From Rhodospirillales bacterium (GTDB taxonomy: Bacteria > Pseudomonadota > Alphaproteobacteria > Rhodospirillales > WMHbin7): a DNA stretch of 50,857 nucleotides. Where the stretch lies: contig JACRJC010000044.1 of NCBI GenBank assembly GCA_016215555.1, positions 1 through 50,857 of the forward strand, read 5' to 3'. The notes below the pieces were generated by a model. It had not been told where the DNA came from, did not search any database, and saw only the letters and a list, made by a program, of their open reading frames with translations. Shown here one piece after another: positions 24,197 to 35,370 of the stretch (positions within the stretch are counted from its first letter, which is position 1; the number at the start of each line of letters is the position of its first letter). The translations under genes were made by a program, and so were the position numbers.

Positions 24197-25377
24197 TTTC
24201 CTTTGCGCCCGAGGGCGTCATCCAAGTCCAACTGGTTCTTGAACGAGGACGGATCGCCGCCGTCCGGCTGCGCCCCCGTCCCCTGCCCCCCTTGAAGGCC
24301 CTGCTGAAAGGGCGCCAGGCTGACCAGGCGGCCCGGATGTTGCCCCGTCTGTTCAGTCTGTGCCGCATTGCCCAGACCTGCGCCGCTCTGAACGCCATCG
24401 AACAGGCGCTGGGGGTTGCGCCGCCGCCCGCCCAAAGCGCCGCCCGCCTTGTCCTCACCCTGGCCGAGACCATCCAGGAACATGCGACACGTCTGACGCT
24501 GGATGGGCCGCTGGCCTTCGGTCAGGCCCCGGATGTCGAGACCGCCAAGGCGGTCCGCCGCCATATCGCCGCCCTGGTCCCGCTGATCTGTAAAAACGAC
24601 GATTGGGTCCGGCCCGGCGGCGGCCGCCTGTCGCCCAGGCCCAATGACTTGGCCGACTGGCTGGAGGAACTGCGCCGCCTGATCCTGTCGGGTTTGATGG
24701 CGGGGCGGGATGTTTCGGCACTGTTGGAGGTCAAAGACTTGCGCGACTGGGCGCAAGGACAGGGCTCGGCGCCGGCCCGTCTTCTGCAAGCTCTGCTGAA
24801 GCCCGGACTGGCCGGATTCGGCGCCAGCGCCACTGGTTTGATGGGGCATCTCGATTCCGGCCAGGTCATGGCCCGCCTGGCCGCCTCGGATTGGGAATCC
24901 TACGCCCAGGCTCCGCAAACGGCCGCCGGCCTGTGTCTGGAAACCGGCCCGTTGGCTCGCCAGAACGACCATCGCTTGATCCGCACGTTGGAGGCCGAAA
25001 GCGGGCATGGCCTGGCCGCCCGCATTCTGGCCCGCCTGCTGGAACTCGCCCAGACCCTGACCGGCATCGCCCTGGCTCTGCCGCTGCTGATGGAAGGCGA
25101 GGGGGTGGATTTGCCGGTCGCTGGTGGCGTCGGCCTGGGCGCAGCCGAGGCGGCCAGGGGCCGCCTGTTCCATTGGGTGAGATTGGACGCGGGCCGCATA
25201 GAAGAGTATCGTCTGCTGGCGCCCACGGAATGGAACTTCCATCCAGAAGGCGCCTTCGTCCAGGGATTGAAGGGGGCCGAGGCGGCGGATGCCGAGACGG
25301 CAAGCGCCTTGGCGAGGCGGCAGGGTCTGGCGCTCGATCCCTGTGTCGGGCTGGAGATAGAGGTGAGCCATGCATGA
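24193..25377 (+). CDS. hupK: HupK-like maturation scaffold, degenerate large-subunit paralogue
   Basis: This 394-residue protein resembles a hydrogenase large subunit with its metal site dismantled. Where the catalytic subunit has RFCGVC it has LFSLCRIAQTC (53-63). Where the end should read DPCLACAVH it has [14 protein letters not shown]. The block EGVDLPVAGGVGLGAAEAARGRLFHWV retains large-subunit character (compare GMVEAARGSLGHW in HupV). HupK/HoxV proteins are thought to hold the Fe(CN)2CO unit during assembly under aerobic conditions. The ATG overlaps the hypC stop, and the end overlaps hypA by eight bases. Confidence 0.85.
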   Translation: MISFAPEGVIQVQLVLERGRIAAVRLRPRPLPPLKALLKGRQADQAARMLPRLFSLCRIAQTCAALNAIEQALGVAPPPAQSAARLVLTLAETIQEHATRLTLDGPLAFGQAPDVETAKAVRRHIAALVPLICKNDDWVRPGGGRLSPRPNDLADWLEELRRLILSGLMAGRDVSALLEVKDLRDWAQGQGSAPARLLQALLKPGLAGFGASATGLMGHLDSGQVMARLAASDWESYAQAPQTAAGLCLETGPLARQNDHRLIRTLEAESGHGLAARILARLLELAQTLTGIALALPLLMEGEGVDLPVAGGVGLGAAEAARGRLFHWVRLDAGRIEEYRLLAPTEWNFHPEGAFVQGLKGAEAADAETASALARRQGLALDPCVGLEIEVSHA

Positions 25378-25711
25378 AATGTCGCTGGCCGGCGGCGTGG
25401 CCCGCATCATCGAAGAGCAGGCGACGACTCACGGCTTTTCGAAGGTGCTGACGGTTCGGCTTGAAATCGGGCAATTGGCGCATGTCGATGCCGATGCGCT
25501 GTCATTCTGCTTTTCCGCCGTCGTCAAGAATACGGTGGCCGAGGGCGCCAAGCTGGTCATCGAGCGCGCGCAAGGCCTGGTCTGGTGCTTCGGCTGCGCC
25601 ACCCAAGTGGCGATCAAGGCCTGGGGCGATGCCTGCCCCAGTTGCGGCAGTTTCGATCTGAAGGCCGCCAGCGGCCAGGACATGCGCATTTTGGATTTGG
25701 AGGTGGCGTGA
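25370..25711 (+). CDS. hypA: Nickel metallochaperone HypA
   Basis: This 113-residue protein starts [10 protein letters not shown], with the nickel-binding His2. It carries a zinc site of two CxxC pairs (CFGC and CPSC, about 67-91). With HypB it inserts nickel into the large subunit precursor. It overlaps hupK by eight bases and hypB by one. Confidence 0.95.
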   Translation: MHEMSLAGGVARIIEEQATTHGFSKVLTVRLEIGQLAHVDADALSFCFSAVVKNTVAEGAKLVIERAQGLVWCFGCATQVAIKAWGDACPSCGSFDLKAASGQDMRILDLEVA

Positions 25712-26502
25712 TGTGTACGGTATGCGGCTGCGGCGCTTCTGCTTCGGATCATGACCATGGGCATCATCACGACCACGATCACGATCATGACCATGACCAT
25801 GGCCATGGCCATGGCCACCACCATGCGCCCGAGCAGGGCCGCCTGCTGCGCATCGAAATGGATATCCTGGCCGAGAATAATCGCTGGGCCGAGATGAACC
25901 GCAAAAGCTTTCGCGAGCATCAGGCCTTGGCCCTCAATCTGGTTTCCAGTCCCGGCTCGGGCAAAACGACGCTGCTGGTCAAAACCATCATGATGCTGAA
26001 GGGCAAGATGGGCCTGGCCGTCATCGAGGGCGACCAGCAGACGGCGCTGGATGCCGAGCGCATCGAGGCCACCGGCATTCCCGCCCATCAGGTCAATACC
26101 GGCAAAGGCTGCCACCTTGACGCCCATATGGTGCGCCATGCCCTGGAAACGCTGCCGCTGGAACGGAACGGCGTGTTGTTCATCGAGAATGTCGGCAATC
26201 TGGTCTGCCCCGCCGGCTTCGATCTCGGCGAGGCGGCCAAGGTGGCCGTGCTGTCGGTGACCGAGGGCGAGGACAAGCCGCTCAAATATCCCGACATGTT
26301 CCGCGCCGCTTCCTTGATGATCCTCAACAAGACCGATCTGCTGCCGCATCTCGATTTCAACGTCGGGAAATGCATCGACTATGCCAGGCGCGTCCATCCC
26401 GGCATCGGCGTCATCAAATTGTCGGCCCGCTCGGGCGAGGGGATGGAAGACTGGCTGGCCTGGATCGAAGCGCAAAGGGCGATGCAGCGCGTCGCCGGAT
26501 GA
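25711..26502 (+). CDS. hypB: Hydrogenase nickel GTPase HypB with histidine-rich arm
   Basis: This 263-residue protein starts MCTVCGCG, the CxxCGC high-affinity nickel site. A histidine/aspartate run follows with 15 His between residues 14 and 38, which probably stores nickel. The GTPase domain has SSPGSGKTT (79-87), a second metal site region GKGCHLDAH, a Walker-B-like ENVGNLVCP and the NKTD guanine specificity motif. It shares the TGATG junction with hypA and overlaps the short hypF by four bases. Confidence 0.95.
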   Translation: MCTVCGCGASASDHDHGHHHDHDHDHDHDHGHGHGHHHAPEQGRLLRIEMDILAENNRWAEMNRKSFREHQALALNLVSSPGSGKTTLLVKTIMMLKGKMGLAVIEGDQQTALDAERIEATGIPAHQVNTGKGCHLDAHMVRHALETLPLERNGVLFIENVGNLVCPAGFDLGEAAKVAVLSVTEGEDKPLKYPDMFRAASLMILNKTDLLPHLDFNVGKCIDYARRVHPGIGVIKLSARSGEGMEDWLAWIEAQRAMQRVAG

Positions 26503-27563
26503 TCGAGGTCGAGCTTCCCTTCGACGCCCCGCCGGTTCTGGCCGTCGGCGCCTATTTGAAGAACAGCGTGGCGGCGGCCAAGGGGCGCCGCGCCGTGATC
26601 TCGGCGTCGCGCAACGATCTGCAATCGCCTGCCGACATCAAACGCTTCAAGGAAGATCTTCAGGCCATGATGGATTGGCTGGGCGAACCCGCCCAGCGCA
26701 TCGCCCATGATCTGCATCCCGATTTCCCCAATACCCGCCATGCGCAGACGCTGGGCATTCCGGCCCTGCCGGTGCAGCATCACCACGCCCATGTGGCGGC
26801 GGTGGCGGCGGAACATGGGCTGGCCAAGCCGCTGATCGGTCTGGCCCTGGACGGTTTCGGGCTCGGCCCCGGCAACCAATCCTGGGGCGGCGAGCTGCTG
26901 CTGGTGGATGGCGCCGGATGCGAACGTTTGGGCCATCTGGCGCTGCTGGCCCAGCCGGGCGGCGACGTGGCGGCGCGCCAGCCCTGGCGCATGGCGGCCT
27001 CTGTTCTGCACAGTTTGGGCCGCACCGGCACCATCGCCCAGCGTTTCGCCAGTCAGTCCGGGGCCGAGATCATCGGCCAGATGCTGGCTCGCAACATCAA
27101 TGCGCCCCTGACCAGCAGTTGCGGGCGCCTGTTCGACGCCGCCTGCGGCCTGCTCGATGTGCTGCCGGTGGCCGACTTCGAAGGCCAGGCCCCGATGGCG
27201 CTGGAAAAACTGGCCCTTGCCCCCGATGTCATGGCGGGCGGTTGGACGATCGAGGGCGATGTCCTGTCCTTCCTGCCGCTGCTGGACCAACTGGATGGGT
27301 TGGAGGCCGCTGTTGGCGCCAATCTGTTCCATGGTACACTGGCCGCCGGCCTGGCCGAGTTTGCGGGCGGGGCGGCGAAACGCCATCGACTTGCCCAGGT
27401 GGCGCTGTCGGGCGGTTGCTTTTTGAATGCCGTGCTGACGCGGGAAGTCGAACGCCATCTGGTCAGGCAGGGCCTGCAGGTGCTGACGGCCCGGCGCCTG
27501 TCGCCCGGCGACGGCGGCCTGGCTCTGGGTCAGGCCTGGGTGGCTGCGTTGAAAAAAGAGTGA
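26499..27563 (+). CDS. hypF: Short HypF: carbamoyltransferase (Kae1-like) domain only
   Basis: This 354-residue protein corresponds to the C-terminal Kae1-like half of HypF. It has [21 protein letters not shown], the DLHPDF block (71-76), the metal-binding HHHAH (94-98), [19 protein letters not shown] and [10 protein letters not shown]. The acylphosphatase, zinc-finger and YrdC-like domains that make up the first 380 or so residues of normal HypF are absent, and the gene starts cleanly in an overlap with hypB. Short HypF proteins of this kind are known from Ralstonia (HypF1). The protein should pass the carbamoyl group to HypE, but formation of carbamoyl-adenylate may need another protein. 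Confidence 0.88.
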   Translation: MIEVELPFDAPPVLAVGAYLKNSVAAAKGRRAVISASRNDLQSPADIKRFKEDLQAMMDWLGEPAQRIAHDLHPDFPNTRHAQTLGIPALPVQHHHAHVAAVAAEHGLAKPLIGLALDGFGLGPGNQSWGGELLLVDGAGCERLGHLALLAQPGGDVAARQPWRMAASVLHSLGRTGTIAQRFASQSGAEIIGQMLARNINAPLTSSCGRLFDAACGLLDVLPVADFEGQAPMALEKLALAPDVMAGGWTIEGDVLSFLPLLDQLDGLEAAVGANLFHGTLAAGLAEFAGGAAKRHRLAQVALSGGCFLNAVLTREVERHLVRQGLQVLTARRLSPGDGGLALGQAWVAALKKE

Positions 27564-27570
27564 GGATGCC

Positions 27571-27801
27571 ATGTGCCTAGCCATGCCCGCCCGGGTGGTT
27601 GAATTAAGGGATGACGATCAGGCCGTCGTCGAGCTGGATGGCGTGCGCAAGGAAATCTCGCTGGCCCTGATCGACGCGCCCGGCGTCGGCGATTACGTCA
27701 TCGTCCATGTCGGCTATGCGCTGTCGAAGCTGGATCCCGACGAGGCCGCGAAAACGCTGGCCCTGTTCGCCGAAATGCAGGCTTTGGGAGCGTCGGCTTG
27801 A
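27571..27801 (+). CDS. hypC: Hydrogenase maturation chaperone HypC, second copy
   Basis: This 76-residue protein begins MCLAMPARVVELRDDDQAVVELDGVRKEISL, with GDYVIVHVGYALSKLDPDEA further on. It is the canonical HypC, placed next to hypD as usual. It differs clearly from the copy at 23966, so the two may serve different large subunits (HybC and HupV) or different steps. Its stop overlaps the TTG start of hypD. Confidence 0.94.
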   Translation: MCLAMPARVVELRDDDQAVVELDGVRKEISLALIDAPGVGDYVIVHVGYALSKLDPDEAAKTLALFAEMQALGASA

Positions 27802-28925
27802 AATATATCGACGAGTTCCGGGACGGCGACGTCGCCAAGGGCCTGGCCTCGGCCATCGCCCACGAAGCCAGACCCGGCACGCGCTATCACTTCATGGAAT
27901 TCTGCGGCGGCCATACCCACGCCATCTTCCGCTACGGCATCCAGGATCTGCTGCCGCCCGGCGTGCGCATGATCCATGGTCCCGGCTGCCCGGTCTGCGT
28001 GCTGCCGATGGGCCGCATCGACGGTGCCATTCATCTGGCCCGCCAGCACGGCGTGATTCTGGCCAGCTATGGCGACATGCTGCGCGTCCCCGGCGGCGGG
28101 CGGGAAAGCCTGCTGAAGGCCAAGGCGCAAGGAGCCGATGTGCGCATGGTCTATTCCCCCGCCGATGCCGTGGCGCTGGCGGCGGCCAATCCGGATCGCC
28201 AGGTGGTGTTCTTCGCCATCGGTTTCGAGACCACGACGCCGCCGACGGCGCTGGCCATCCGCCAGGCCCACAAGCTGGGGCTGGGCAATTTCACCGCCTA
28301 TTGCAACCATGTGCTGACCCCCTCGGCCATTTCCAGCATTCTGGAAAGCCCCGAAGTGCGCGATCTCGGCACCGTGCCGCTGGACGGTTTCATCGGCCCG
28401 GCCCATGTCTCGACCGTCATCGGCAGCCAGCCCTACGATTATTTCGCGGAGGAATATCGCCGCCCGGTGGTCATCGCCGGCTTCGAGCCTTTGGACGTGC
28501 TGCAGGCCATCTTGATGCTGATCCGCCAGGTCAATGAGGGCCGCTTCGAGGTGGAAAACGAATTCACCCGCGCCGTGACCAGGGACGGCAATGCCAAGGC
28601 CAAGAAACTGGTTGCCGAGACCTTTGAAATGAAGCGCAGCTTCGAATGGCGCGGCCTGGGTCAGGTGCCCTACAGCGCGCTCAGGATCAAGAAGGAATGG
28701 GGCGATTTCGACGCCGAACGGCGCTTCGTTCTGCCCGAATTCAATACCGAGGATCACAAAGCCTGCGCCTGCGGGGCCATTCTGCGCGGGCTGAAAACGC
28801 CCGCCGACTGCACGCTGTTCGGCACTGCCTGCACGCCCGAACATCCCATCGGCTCTTGCATGGTTTCGGCGGAAGGGGCCTGCGCCGCCTATTACACCTT
28901 TGGCCGCCAGCGGAGAAAAGCATGA
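27798..28925 (+). CDS. hypD: Fe-CN-CO assembly scaffold HypD
   Basis: This 375-residue iron-sulfur protein is, with HypC, where cyanide and CO are attached to iron. Conserved blocks are FMEFCGGHTHAI, HGPGCPVCVLP, the FFAIGFETTTPPTA segment and the C-terminal cysteines of the [4Fe-4S] site (KACACGAILRG, DCTLFGTACTPEHPIGSCMVS). It begins at a TTG that overlaps the hypC stop (TTGA). Confidence 0.95.
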   Translation: MKYIDEFRDGDVAKGLASAIAHEARPGTRYHFMEFCGGHTHAIFRYGIQDLLPPGVRMIHGPGCPVCVLPMGRIDGAIHLARQHGVILASYGDMLRVPGGGRESLLKAKAQGADVRMVYSPADAVALAAANPDRQVVFFAIGFETTTPPTALAIRQAHKLGLGNFTAYCNHVLTPSAISSILESPEVRDLGTVPLDGFIGPAHVSTVIGSQPYDYFAEEYRRPVVIAGFEPLDVLQAILMLIRQVNEGRFEVENEFTRAVTRDGNAKAKKLVAETFEMKRSFEWRGLGQVPYSALRIKKEWGDFDAERRFVLPEFNTEDHKACACGAILRGLKTPADCTLFGTACTPEHPIGSCMVSAEGACAAYYTFGRQRRKA

Positions 28926-29944
28926 AGCTCGACCTTGAAAACGGCGTCGTCGAAATGGCGCATGGCGGCGGCGGGCGGGCCATGGCCAAGCTGGTCGAGG
29001 ATATCTTCGTGCGCAGCTTCGACAATCCGCTTTTGAATCAGCGCAACGACCAGGCCTGCTTTGACATGAGCGCCGGACGCCTGGCCATGACCACCGATTC
29101 CTACGTCATCCAGCCTCTGTTCTTTCCCGGCGGCAATATCGGCAGTCTGGCCGTGCATGGCACGGTCAACGATCTGGCGATGGCGGGGGCGGCGCCCTTG
29201 TATCTGTCGGCGGGCTTCATCCTGGAAGAAGGCCTGCCGCTGTCCGATCTGCAAAAAATCGTGCGCTCGATGGCGCTTGCAGCGCAAGAGGCGGGCGTGC
29301 AAATCGTCACCGGCGACACCAAAGTGGTCGAGAAGGGCAAGGGCGACGGCGTCTTCATCAACACCGCCGGCATCGGGCGCATCCCGGACGGCGTCGCCCC
29401 CTCGGGCGACCGGGCTAGGCCCGGCGACGCCGTCCTGATTTCCGGAAGCCTGGGCGATCACGGCGTGGCGGTGATGAGCCGCCGCGAAAATCTGGCCTTC
29501 GAGGTGGATATTCTGTCGGACTCGCAGGCCCTGAACGGTCTGGTTGCCCAGATGGTGGCGGCGGTGCCCGGCATCCATGTGCTGCGCGATCCCACAAGAG
29601 GCGGGCTGGCGGCGACGCTCAATGAAATCGCCTTGCAATCTTGCGTCGGCATGGAATTGGACGAACGCGCCATTCCGGTCAAGGGACCGGTGCGGGCGGC
29701 CTGCGAATTCCTGGGCCTCGATCCCTTGAACGTCGCCAACGAGGGCAAGCTGATCGCCATCTGCGCCGACGAGGAAGCCGAACGCCTGCTGGCCATCATG
29801 CGGGCCCATCCCAAAGGATCAGACGCCGCCATCATCGGGCGCGTGACCGAGGATGCCGACCGCTTCGTGACCCTGAAAACCGCCTTCGGCGGCACCCGCA
29901 TGGTCGATTGGCTGGCCGGCGAACAATTGCCGAGAATCTGCTGA
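28922..29944 (+). CDS. hypE: Carbamoyl dehydratase HypE
   Basis: This 340-residue member of the PurM/AIR synthetase family dehydrates the carbamoyl group on its last cysteine to a thiocyanate. The C-terminus reads QLPRIC, with the Cys as final residue. N-terminal MAHGGGGRAM, DQACFDMSAGRLAMTTDSYVI, GTVNDLAMAGA and DPTRGGLAATLNEIA are the ATP-binding blocks. It overlaps hypD by four bases and hoxX by one (TGATG). Confidence 0.95.
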   Translation: MKLDLENGVVEMAHGGGGRAMAKLVEDIFVRSFDNPLLNQRNDQACFDMSAGRLAMTTDSYVIQPLFFPGGNIGSLAVHGTVNDLAMAGAAPLYLSAGFILEEGLPLSDLQKIVRSMALAAQEAGVQIVTGDTKVVEKGKGDGVFINTAGIGRIPDGVAPSGDRARPGDAVLISGSLGDHGVAVMSRRENLAFEVDILSDSQALNGLVAQMVAAVPGIHVLRDPTRGGLAATLNEIALQSCVGMELDERAIPVKGPVRAACEFLGLDPLNVANEGKLIAICADEEAERLLAIMRAHPKGSDAAIIGRVTEDADRFVTLKTAFGGTRMVDWLAGEQLPRIC

Positions 29945-31586
29945 TGCGCATTCTGCTGCTCGCCCATTCATTCAACAGCCTGACCCAGCGCGTCTGGGTG
30001 GAACTGGCCGCTCGCGGTCATGAACTGGCCCTGGAGCTTGACATCAAGGACAGCGTGGCGGAAGAAGCGCTGGACTTGTTCCGCCCCGATCTGATCGTGG
30101 CCCCTTTCCTTAAGCGGGCCATTCCAGCCAGCGTCTGGCAGACGGTACGTTGCCTGGTCATTCATCCCGGCCCGCCGGGCGATCGCGGACCCTCGGCCCT
30201 GGATTGGGCTATCCTGGACGGCTGCCGGGAATGGGGCGTGACGGTGCTGGAAGCGGTGGCCGACTTCGACGCCGGCCCGGTCTGGGCGCATCGCGCCTTC
30301 CAGATGCGCGAGGCGACGAAGGGCAGTCTCTATCGGCGCGACGTGACCGAGGCGGCCATCGAAGCGCTGTTGGAGGCGCTTGCCAGGATCGAGGCCGGCG
30401 AGAAACCGACGCCGGCACCGCCGGGCGTCTTTCGTCCATCGGTGCCCCAGGCGGCGCGTTCCATCGACTGGCGCCAGGATACGACCGCCGGCGCGCTGCG
30501 CAAAATCCGCTCCGCCGACGGAACCCCCGGCGTGCGCGACCTTATCGAAGGCCAGGACTATTTCCTGTTCGACGCCAAAGCGGCGGACCTGTCCGGCCGG
30601 CCCGGCGATTTGCTGGCGGTCACGGACTGCGGGGCGGTGGCGCGGGCCACCCGCGACGGCGCGGTGTGGATCGGGCATCTCAGGCCCTTGGGCAAGGAAA
30701 GCCTGAAGCTTCCGGCGGCGCATTATCTGAAGACCGAAAGGCTGGTCCGCCATCCGGCGCAAGACATCTCGTATGAAGAACAAGGCCAGGTCGGGATTCT
30801 GCGCTTTCCCTTCTACAACGGGGCCATGAGCAAGGAGCAATGCCACCGCCTGTGCTCAGCCTTTCTGGATGCCGCCCAGCGCCCGACCCGCGTCATTCTG
30901 CTGGCCGGCGGCGAGGATAGCTGGTCGAACGGCATCCATCTCGGCGCCATCGAGGCGGCGGACAGCGTCTCCGATGAATCCTGGGCCAATATCAACGCCA
31001 TCGACGATCTGGCCGCAGCCATCATCACCTGTCGCTCGCATCTGACCGTTTCGGCGATGACCGGCAATGCCGGGGCCGGCGGCGTCTTTCTGGCTCTGGC
31101 CGCCGACCGGGTTCTGATGCGAGACGGCATCGTGCTCAATCCGCATTACAAAAGCATGGGCAATCTCTACGGGTCGGAATATTGGACCTATCTGCTGCCG
31201 CGCCGGGCCAGCCAGGAGCAGGCGCGGCATATCCAAGAAGCCCGCCTGCCGATGGGGGCCGGGCAGGCCTTGTCGCTGGGTCTGGCCGACGAGATTCTGC
31301 CCGGAACCGTCCCCGGCTTCCAGCAGGCGGCGCTTAAGAAGGCGCAGGAACTGGCGGCGGACGATGCCTTCGCGGCAAGGCTGCAGGAAAAATGCGACCG
31401 GCGCGACGCCGACGAGGCGATCAAGCCGCTGGCCGCCTACCGCGCCGAGGAGCTCGAGAAAATGCGCCTCAACTTCTACGGCTTCGATCCCAGCTATCAT
31501 GTGGCGCGCTATCATTTCATTTTCAAATCAGCCAAGTCGCGCACCCCTCTTTACCTGGCGCCCCATCGGCGTGCTAAGCTTCCGGC

Positions 31587-31590
<4 letters not shown>
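29944..31590 (+). CDS. hoxX: HoxX: CO-forming hydrogenase maturation factor
   Basis: This 548-residue two-domain protein has an N-terminal formyltransferase-like half (about 1-270; HPGPPGDRGPSALDWAI folate-site region, QAARSIDW). The C-terminal half is an enoyl-CoA hydratase/isomerase-like domain (about 275-530; GILRFPFYNGAMS, MTGNAGAGGVFLALAADRVLMRDG). HoxX converts formyl-tetrahydrofolate through formyl-CoA to the CO ligand of the active site when oxygen is present. Its presence implies hydrogenase assembly under aerobic or microaerobic conditions. It overlaps hupR by four bases. Confidence 0.92.
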
Positions 31591-33009
<1,419 letters not shown>

Positions 33010-33032
<23 letters not shown>

Positions 33033-34419
33033 CCCCGCCCTGCAGGGCATTCTGGAACAGGCCGGGGGCTTGAACCTCACCGGCTTGCAGGAAACGGCCT
33101 GGATCGAAGTCATCCGCAAGATGGAAGAGGTTTACTCCGACCTCATTCGCTACGAAATCGATCTCGAAAGCAAGAACGAGGCCTTGGAACAGGCGCACCG
33201 CTTCATCGGCAGCGTGCTGACCTCGATGTCCGACGTGCTGCTGGTCTGTGACGGCAAATGCCAGATCCAGCAGGTCAATCAGGCGCTTTTGGACCTCACC
33301 GGCCATGTTGAATCCGATCTGTTGGGCGAGCCCCTGACCGCGCTGCTGCCCTTCGCCGGGCGCGATCTGGTGGACTCGCTGCAAGGCCTTGGCGACATCA
33401 GGCAGGTGCAGGATCGCGAGACGCGCTTTTTGTCGAAGGCGGGCGAACCCACCGAGCCGGTGGCGCTCAATGCCTCGCAGCGGCGCGACGCCCTGGGGCA
33501 GTTGGCGGGCTATGTGCTGATCGGCCGCCCGGTCGGCGAGCTTAGGCGCGCCTATGAGGCGCTGGAACGCGCCCATGCCGATTTGAAAGCCGCCCAGCAG
33601 CAATTGGTGCAATCCGAAAAACTGGCTTCGCTGGGCCGGTTGGTGGCGGGTGTCGCCCACGAACTCAACAATCCGGTCAGTTTCGTGCTGGGCAATCTCC
33701 ATTCCCTGGCCCGTTATTTGGACAAGTTGGCCAGCTATGTCGATGCCGTGCACGAGGGCGCATCCTTGAAGGTGCGCGAGAAGCTGCGCTTGGAACTGGG
33801 CATCGACGCCGTGATGGCCGATCTTGGCCCCTTGATCGAAGGGACGCGCGAAGGAGCCGGGCGGGTGGCCGAGATCGTGCGCAATCTGCGCCGCCTCTCC
33901 TTTACCAATCCCGGCGGCGCCGAGATGTTCGATCTGTCCGACGTCATGCGCACTGCCGGCGAATGGGGGGCGCGCGGGCGCAAGAAGCAGGCGGCGTTGG
34001 CGTTCACTCTGCCCGATTCCTTGAATGTGCGGGGCAATGCCGGCGCCATTCATCAGGTGCTGGTCAATCTGGTCGAGAATGCGCTGGACGCGCTTGAAGA
34101 TATGAAGGAGCCACGCTTGTGGCTGACGGCAAGGCGCGAGGGCGACAGCGCCGTCGTCAGCGTGCGCGACAACGGGCCCGGCATTCCAAGCGAAAGTCTC
34201 CTCAAGGTCTTCGATCCCTTCTTCACCACCAAGCCGCCGGGACGCGGTACCGGCCTGGGCCTGTGGATTTCCTGGAACATCGTGAAAGATCATGGCGGCT
34301 TCATCGAGGCCGGCAATCATCCGGAAGGCGGGGCGGTGGTTTTATTCACGCTGCCTTTGGCGCAGAAAAGCGCTCAGCGCTCAGCCGTCAGCCGTCAGCA
34401 AGAAAAAGCTGAGGGCTGA
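33010..34419 (+). CDS. hupT: Sensor histidine kinase HupT/HoxJ
   Basis: This 469-residue soluble kinase has a PAS domain (about 55-170), a coiled coil, a HisKA domain with [17 protein letters not shown] (phospho-His near 217) and a HATPase domain with [36 protein letters not shown]. The HELNNP H-box is characteristic of HupT/HoxJ. In absence of H2 it should phosphorylate and silence HupR; the HupUV-H2 complex blocks it. It overlaps hupR by 23 bases. Its 3' end carries tandem GTCAGCC units. Confidence 0.93.
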
Positions 34420-34423
34420 AGGC
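34381..34423 (+). terminator. Possible terminator hairpin overlapping the hupT end
   Basis: CTCAGCCGTCAGC pairs imperfectly (two mismatches) with GCTGAGGGCTGAA across the last codons of hupT. Convergent hupT and trpF are only three bases apart, so this hairpin could serve both strands. There is no U-tract, so the call is weak. Confidence 0.3.
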
Positions 34424-35061
34424 TATAGTTTCCTGGCCAGGTCCAGAAACGCCCGGATCTTGTCGGGGCTTTTGACGCCGGGCGCATCCTCGACGCCCGA
34501 CGAGACATCGACCTCGGCGGCGCCGCTGGCCCGGACCGCCGCTTCCAGATTCTCGACCGTCAAGCCGCCGGCCAGCATCCAGGGGCGGCGCAGCCTTTTG
34601 CCGGCCAGCAGCGACCAGTCGAAGGCGTTGGCGTTGCCGCCGGGCCTTGTGGCGCCAAGGGGCGGCGGGGCGTCGAACAGCAGGCGATCGACGGCGCTGG
34701 CATAGGTCTTGGCGGTTTCGAAATCGCTGTCGTTGGCCAAGGCCAGGGCCTTCATGACCGGACGGTTGAACTGTTTTCTGATGGCGGCGGCGCGCGACGG
34801 GGTTTCCTTGCCGTGCAATTGCAGCAGATCAAGATTGGCGTGATGCAGCACCAGGCGCAGAAACTCGTCGTCGGGATCGACGAACAATCCGACCTTGACG
34901 ATCTGCGCCGGAACGCGATGCATCAGGGCCACGGCCCTCTCGGGGGCGATGTTGCGTGGGCTGGGTTCGAAGAAGACGAAGCCGACATAGGCGGCGCCGC
35001 CCAGGACGGCGGCATCGACCGCCTTGGCGTCGGACAGGCCGCAGATCTTGGCGGCGATCAT
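34423..35061 (-). CDS. trpF: Phosphoribosylanthranilate isomerase
   Basis: This 212-residue TIM-barrel enzyme of tryptophan synthesis opens N-(5-phosphoribosyl)anthranilate to CdRP. It has KICGLSD (catalytic Cys) at the N-terminus, GFVFFEPSPRNI, LLQLHG, and LAGGLTVENL with VDVSSGVE (catalytic Asp, phosphate site). It follows lapA with a 4-base overlap. trpB and trpA are not present downstream, where hupT meets it head-on. The hydrogenase island may have been inserted here, or the genes may lie elsewhere. Confidence 0.95.
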   Translation of the reverse strand: MIAAKICGLSDAKAVDAAVLGGAAYVGFVFFEPSPRNIAPERAVALMHRVPAQIVKVGLFVDPDDEFLRLVLHHANLDLLQLHGKETPSRAAAIRKQFNRPVMKALALANDSDFETAKTYASAVDRLLFDAPPPLGATRPGGNANAFDWSLLAGKRLRRPWMLAGGLTVENLEAAVRASGAAEVDVSSGVEDAPGVKSPDKIRAFLDLARKL

Positions 35062-35342
35062 GGCAAGATTGCGGGAAGCTGGGCGTTCTTTTCGAGGGTC
35101 TTGATCTGGCGACCGCGCTCGCGGGCCAGACGGCGCATGCGCCCCCCGGCCAGCCAGACGGCGACGCCGCCAGCCGCCACGCCCAGCGCCAGCGGGGCCA
35201 GGGCGATGAAGAAGACCGGGCTATCGACCTCGTAGGGCAACGGCCACAAAGAAACCACCGCCGTCTGCCGGTTGGCGACGGCGAACAGGACGATCAGCCC
35301 GGTGATCGGCAGTACGACAAGGGCTTTGAGCAATCGCAACAT
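35058..35342 (-). CDS. lapA: LapA-domain (DUF1049) membrane protein
   Basis: This 94-residue protein has two membrane helices (about 5-25 and 42-66) and a basic C-terminal tail (GGRMRRLARERGRQIKTLEK). The FAVANRQTAVVSLWP block is diagnostic for the LapA domain. LapA proteins help regulate lipopolysaccharide synthesis through LpxC turnover in enterobacteria. The ihfB-lapA-trpF order is common in alphaproteobacteria. Confidence 0.88.
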   Translation of the reverse strand: MLRLLKALVVLPITGLIVLFAVANRQTAVVSLWPLPYEVDSPVFFIALAPLALGVAAGGVAVWLAGGRMRRLARERGRQIKTLEKNAQLPAILP

Positions 35343-35370
35343 GGCGGCTTGGCCGCGCCCAGGCCTGTTT

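Noticed and set aside
26499-27563. Frameshifted or pseudogenised full-length hypF
   Set aside because: The preceding sequence is the intact hypB gene and the junction is a clean ATGA overlap, so the short form is original rather than the result of a break.
34371-34400. GTCAGCC direct repeats at the end of hupT as a functional tandem repeat
   Set aside because: Only two to three short units inside coding sequence; at most part of a weak terminator hairpin.
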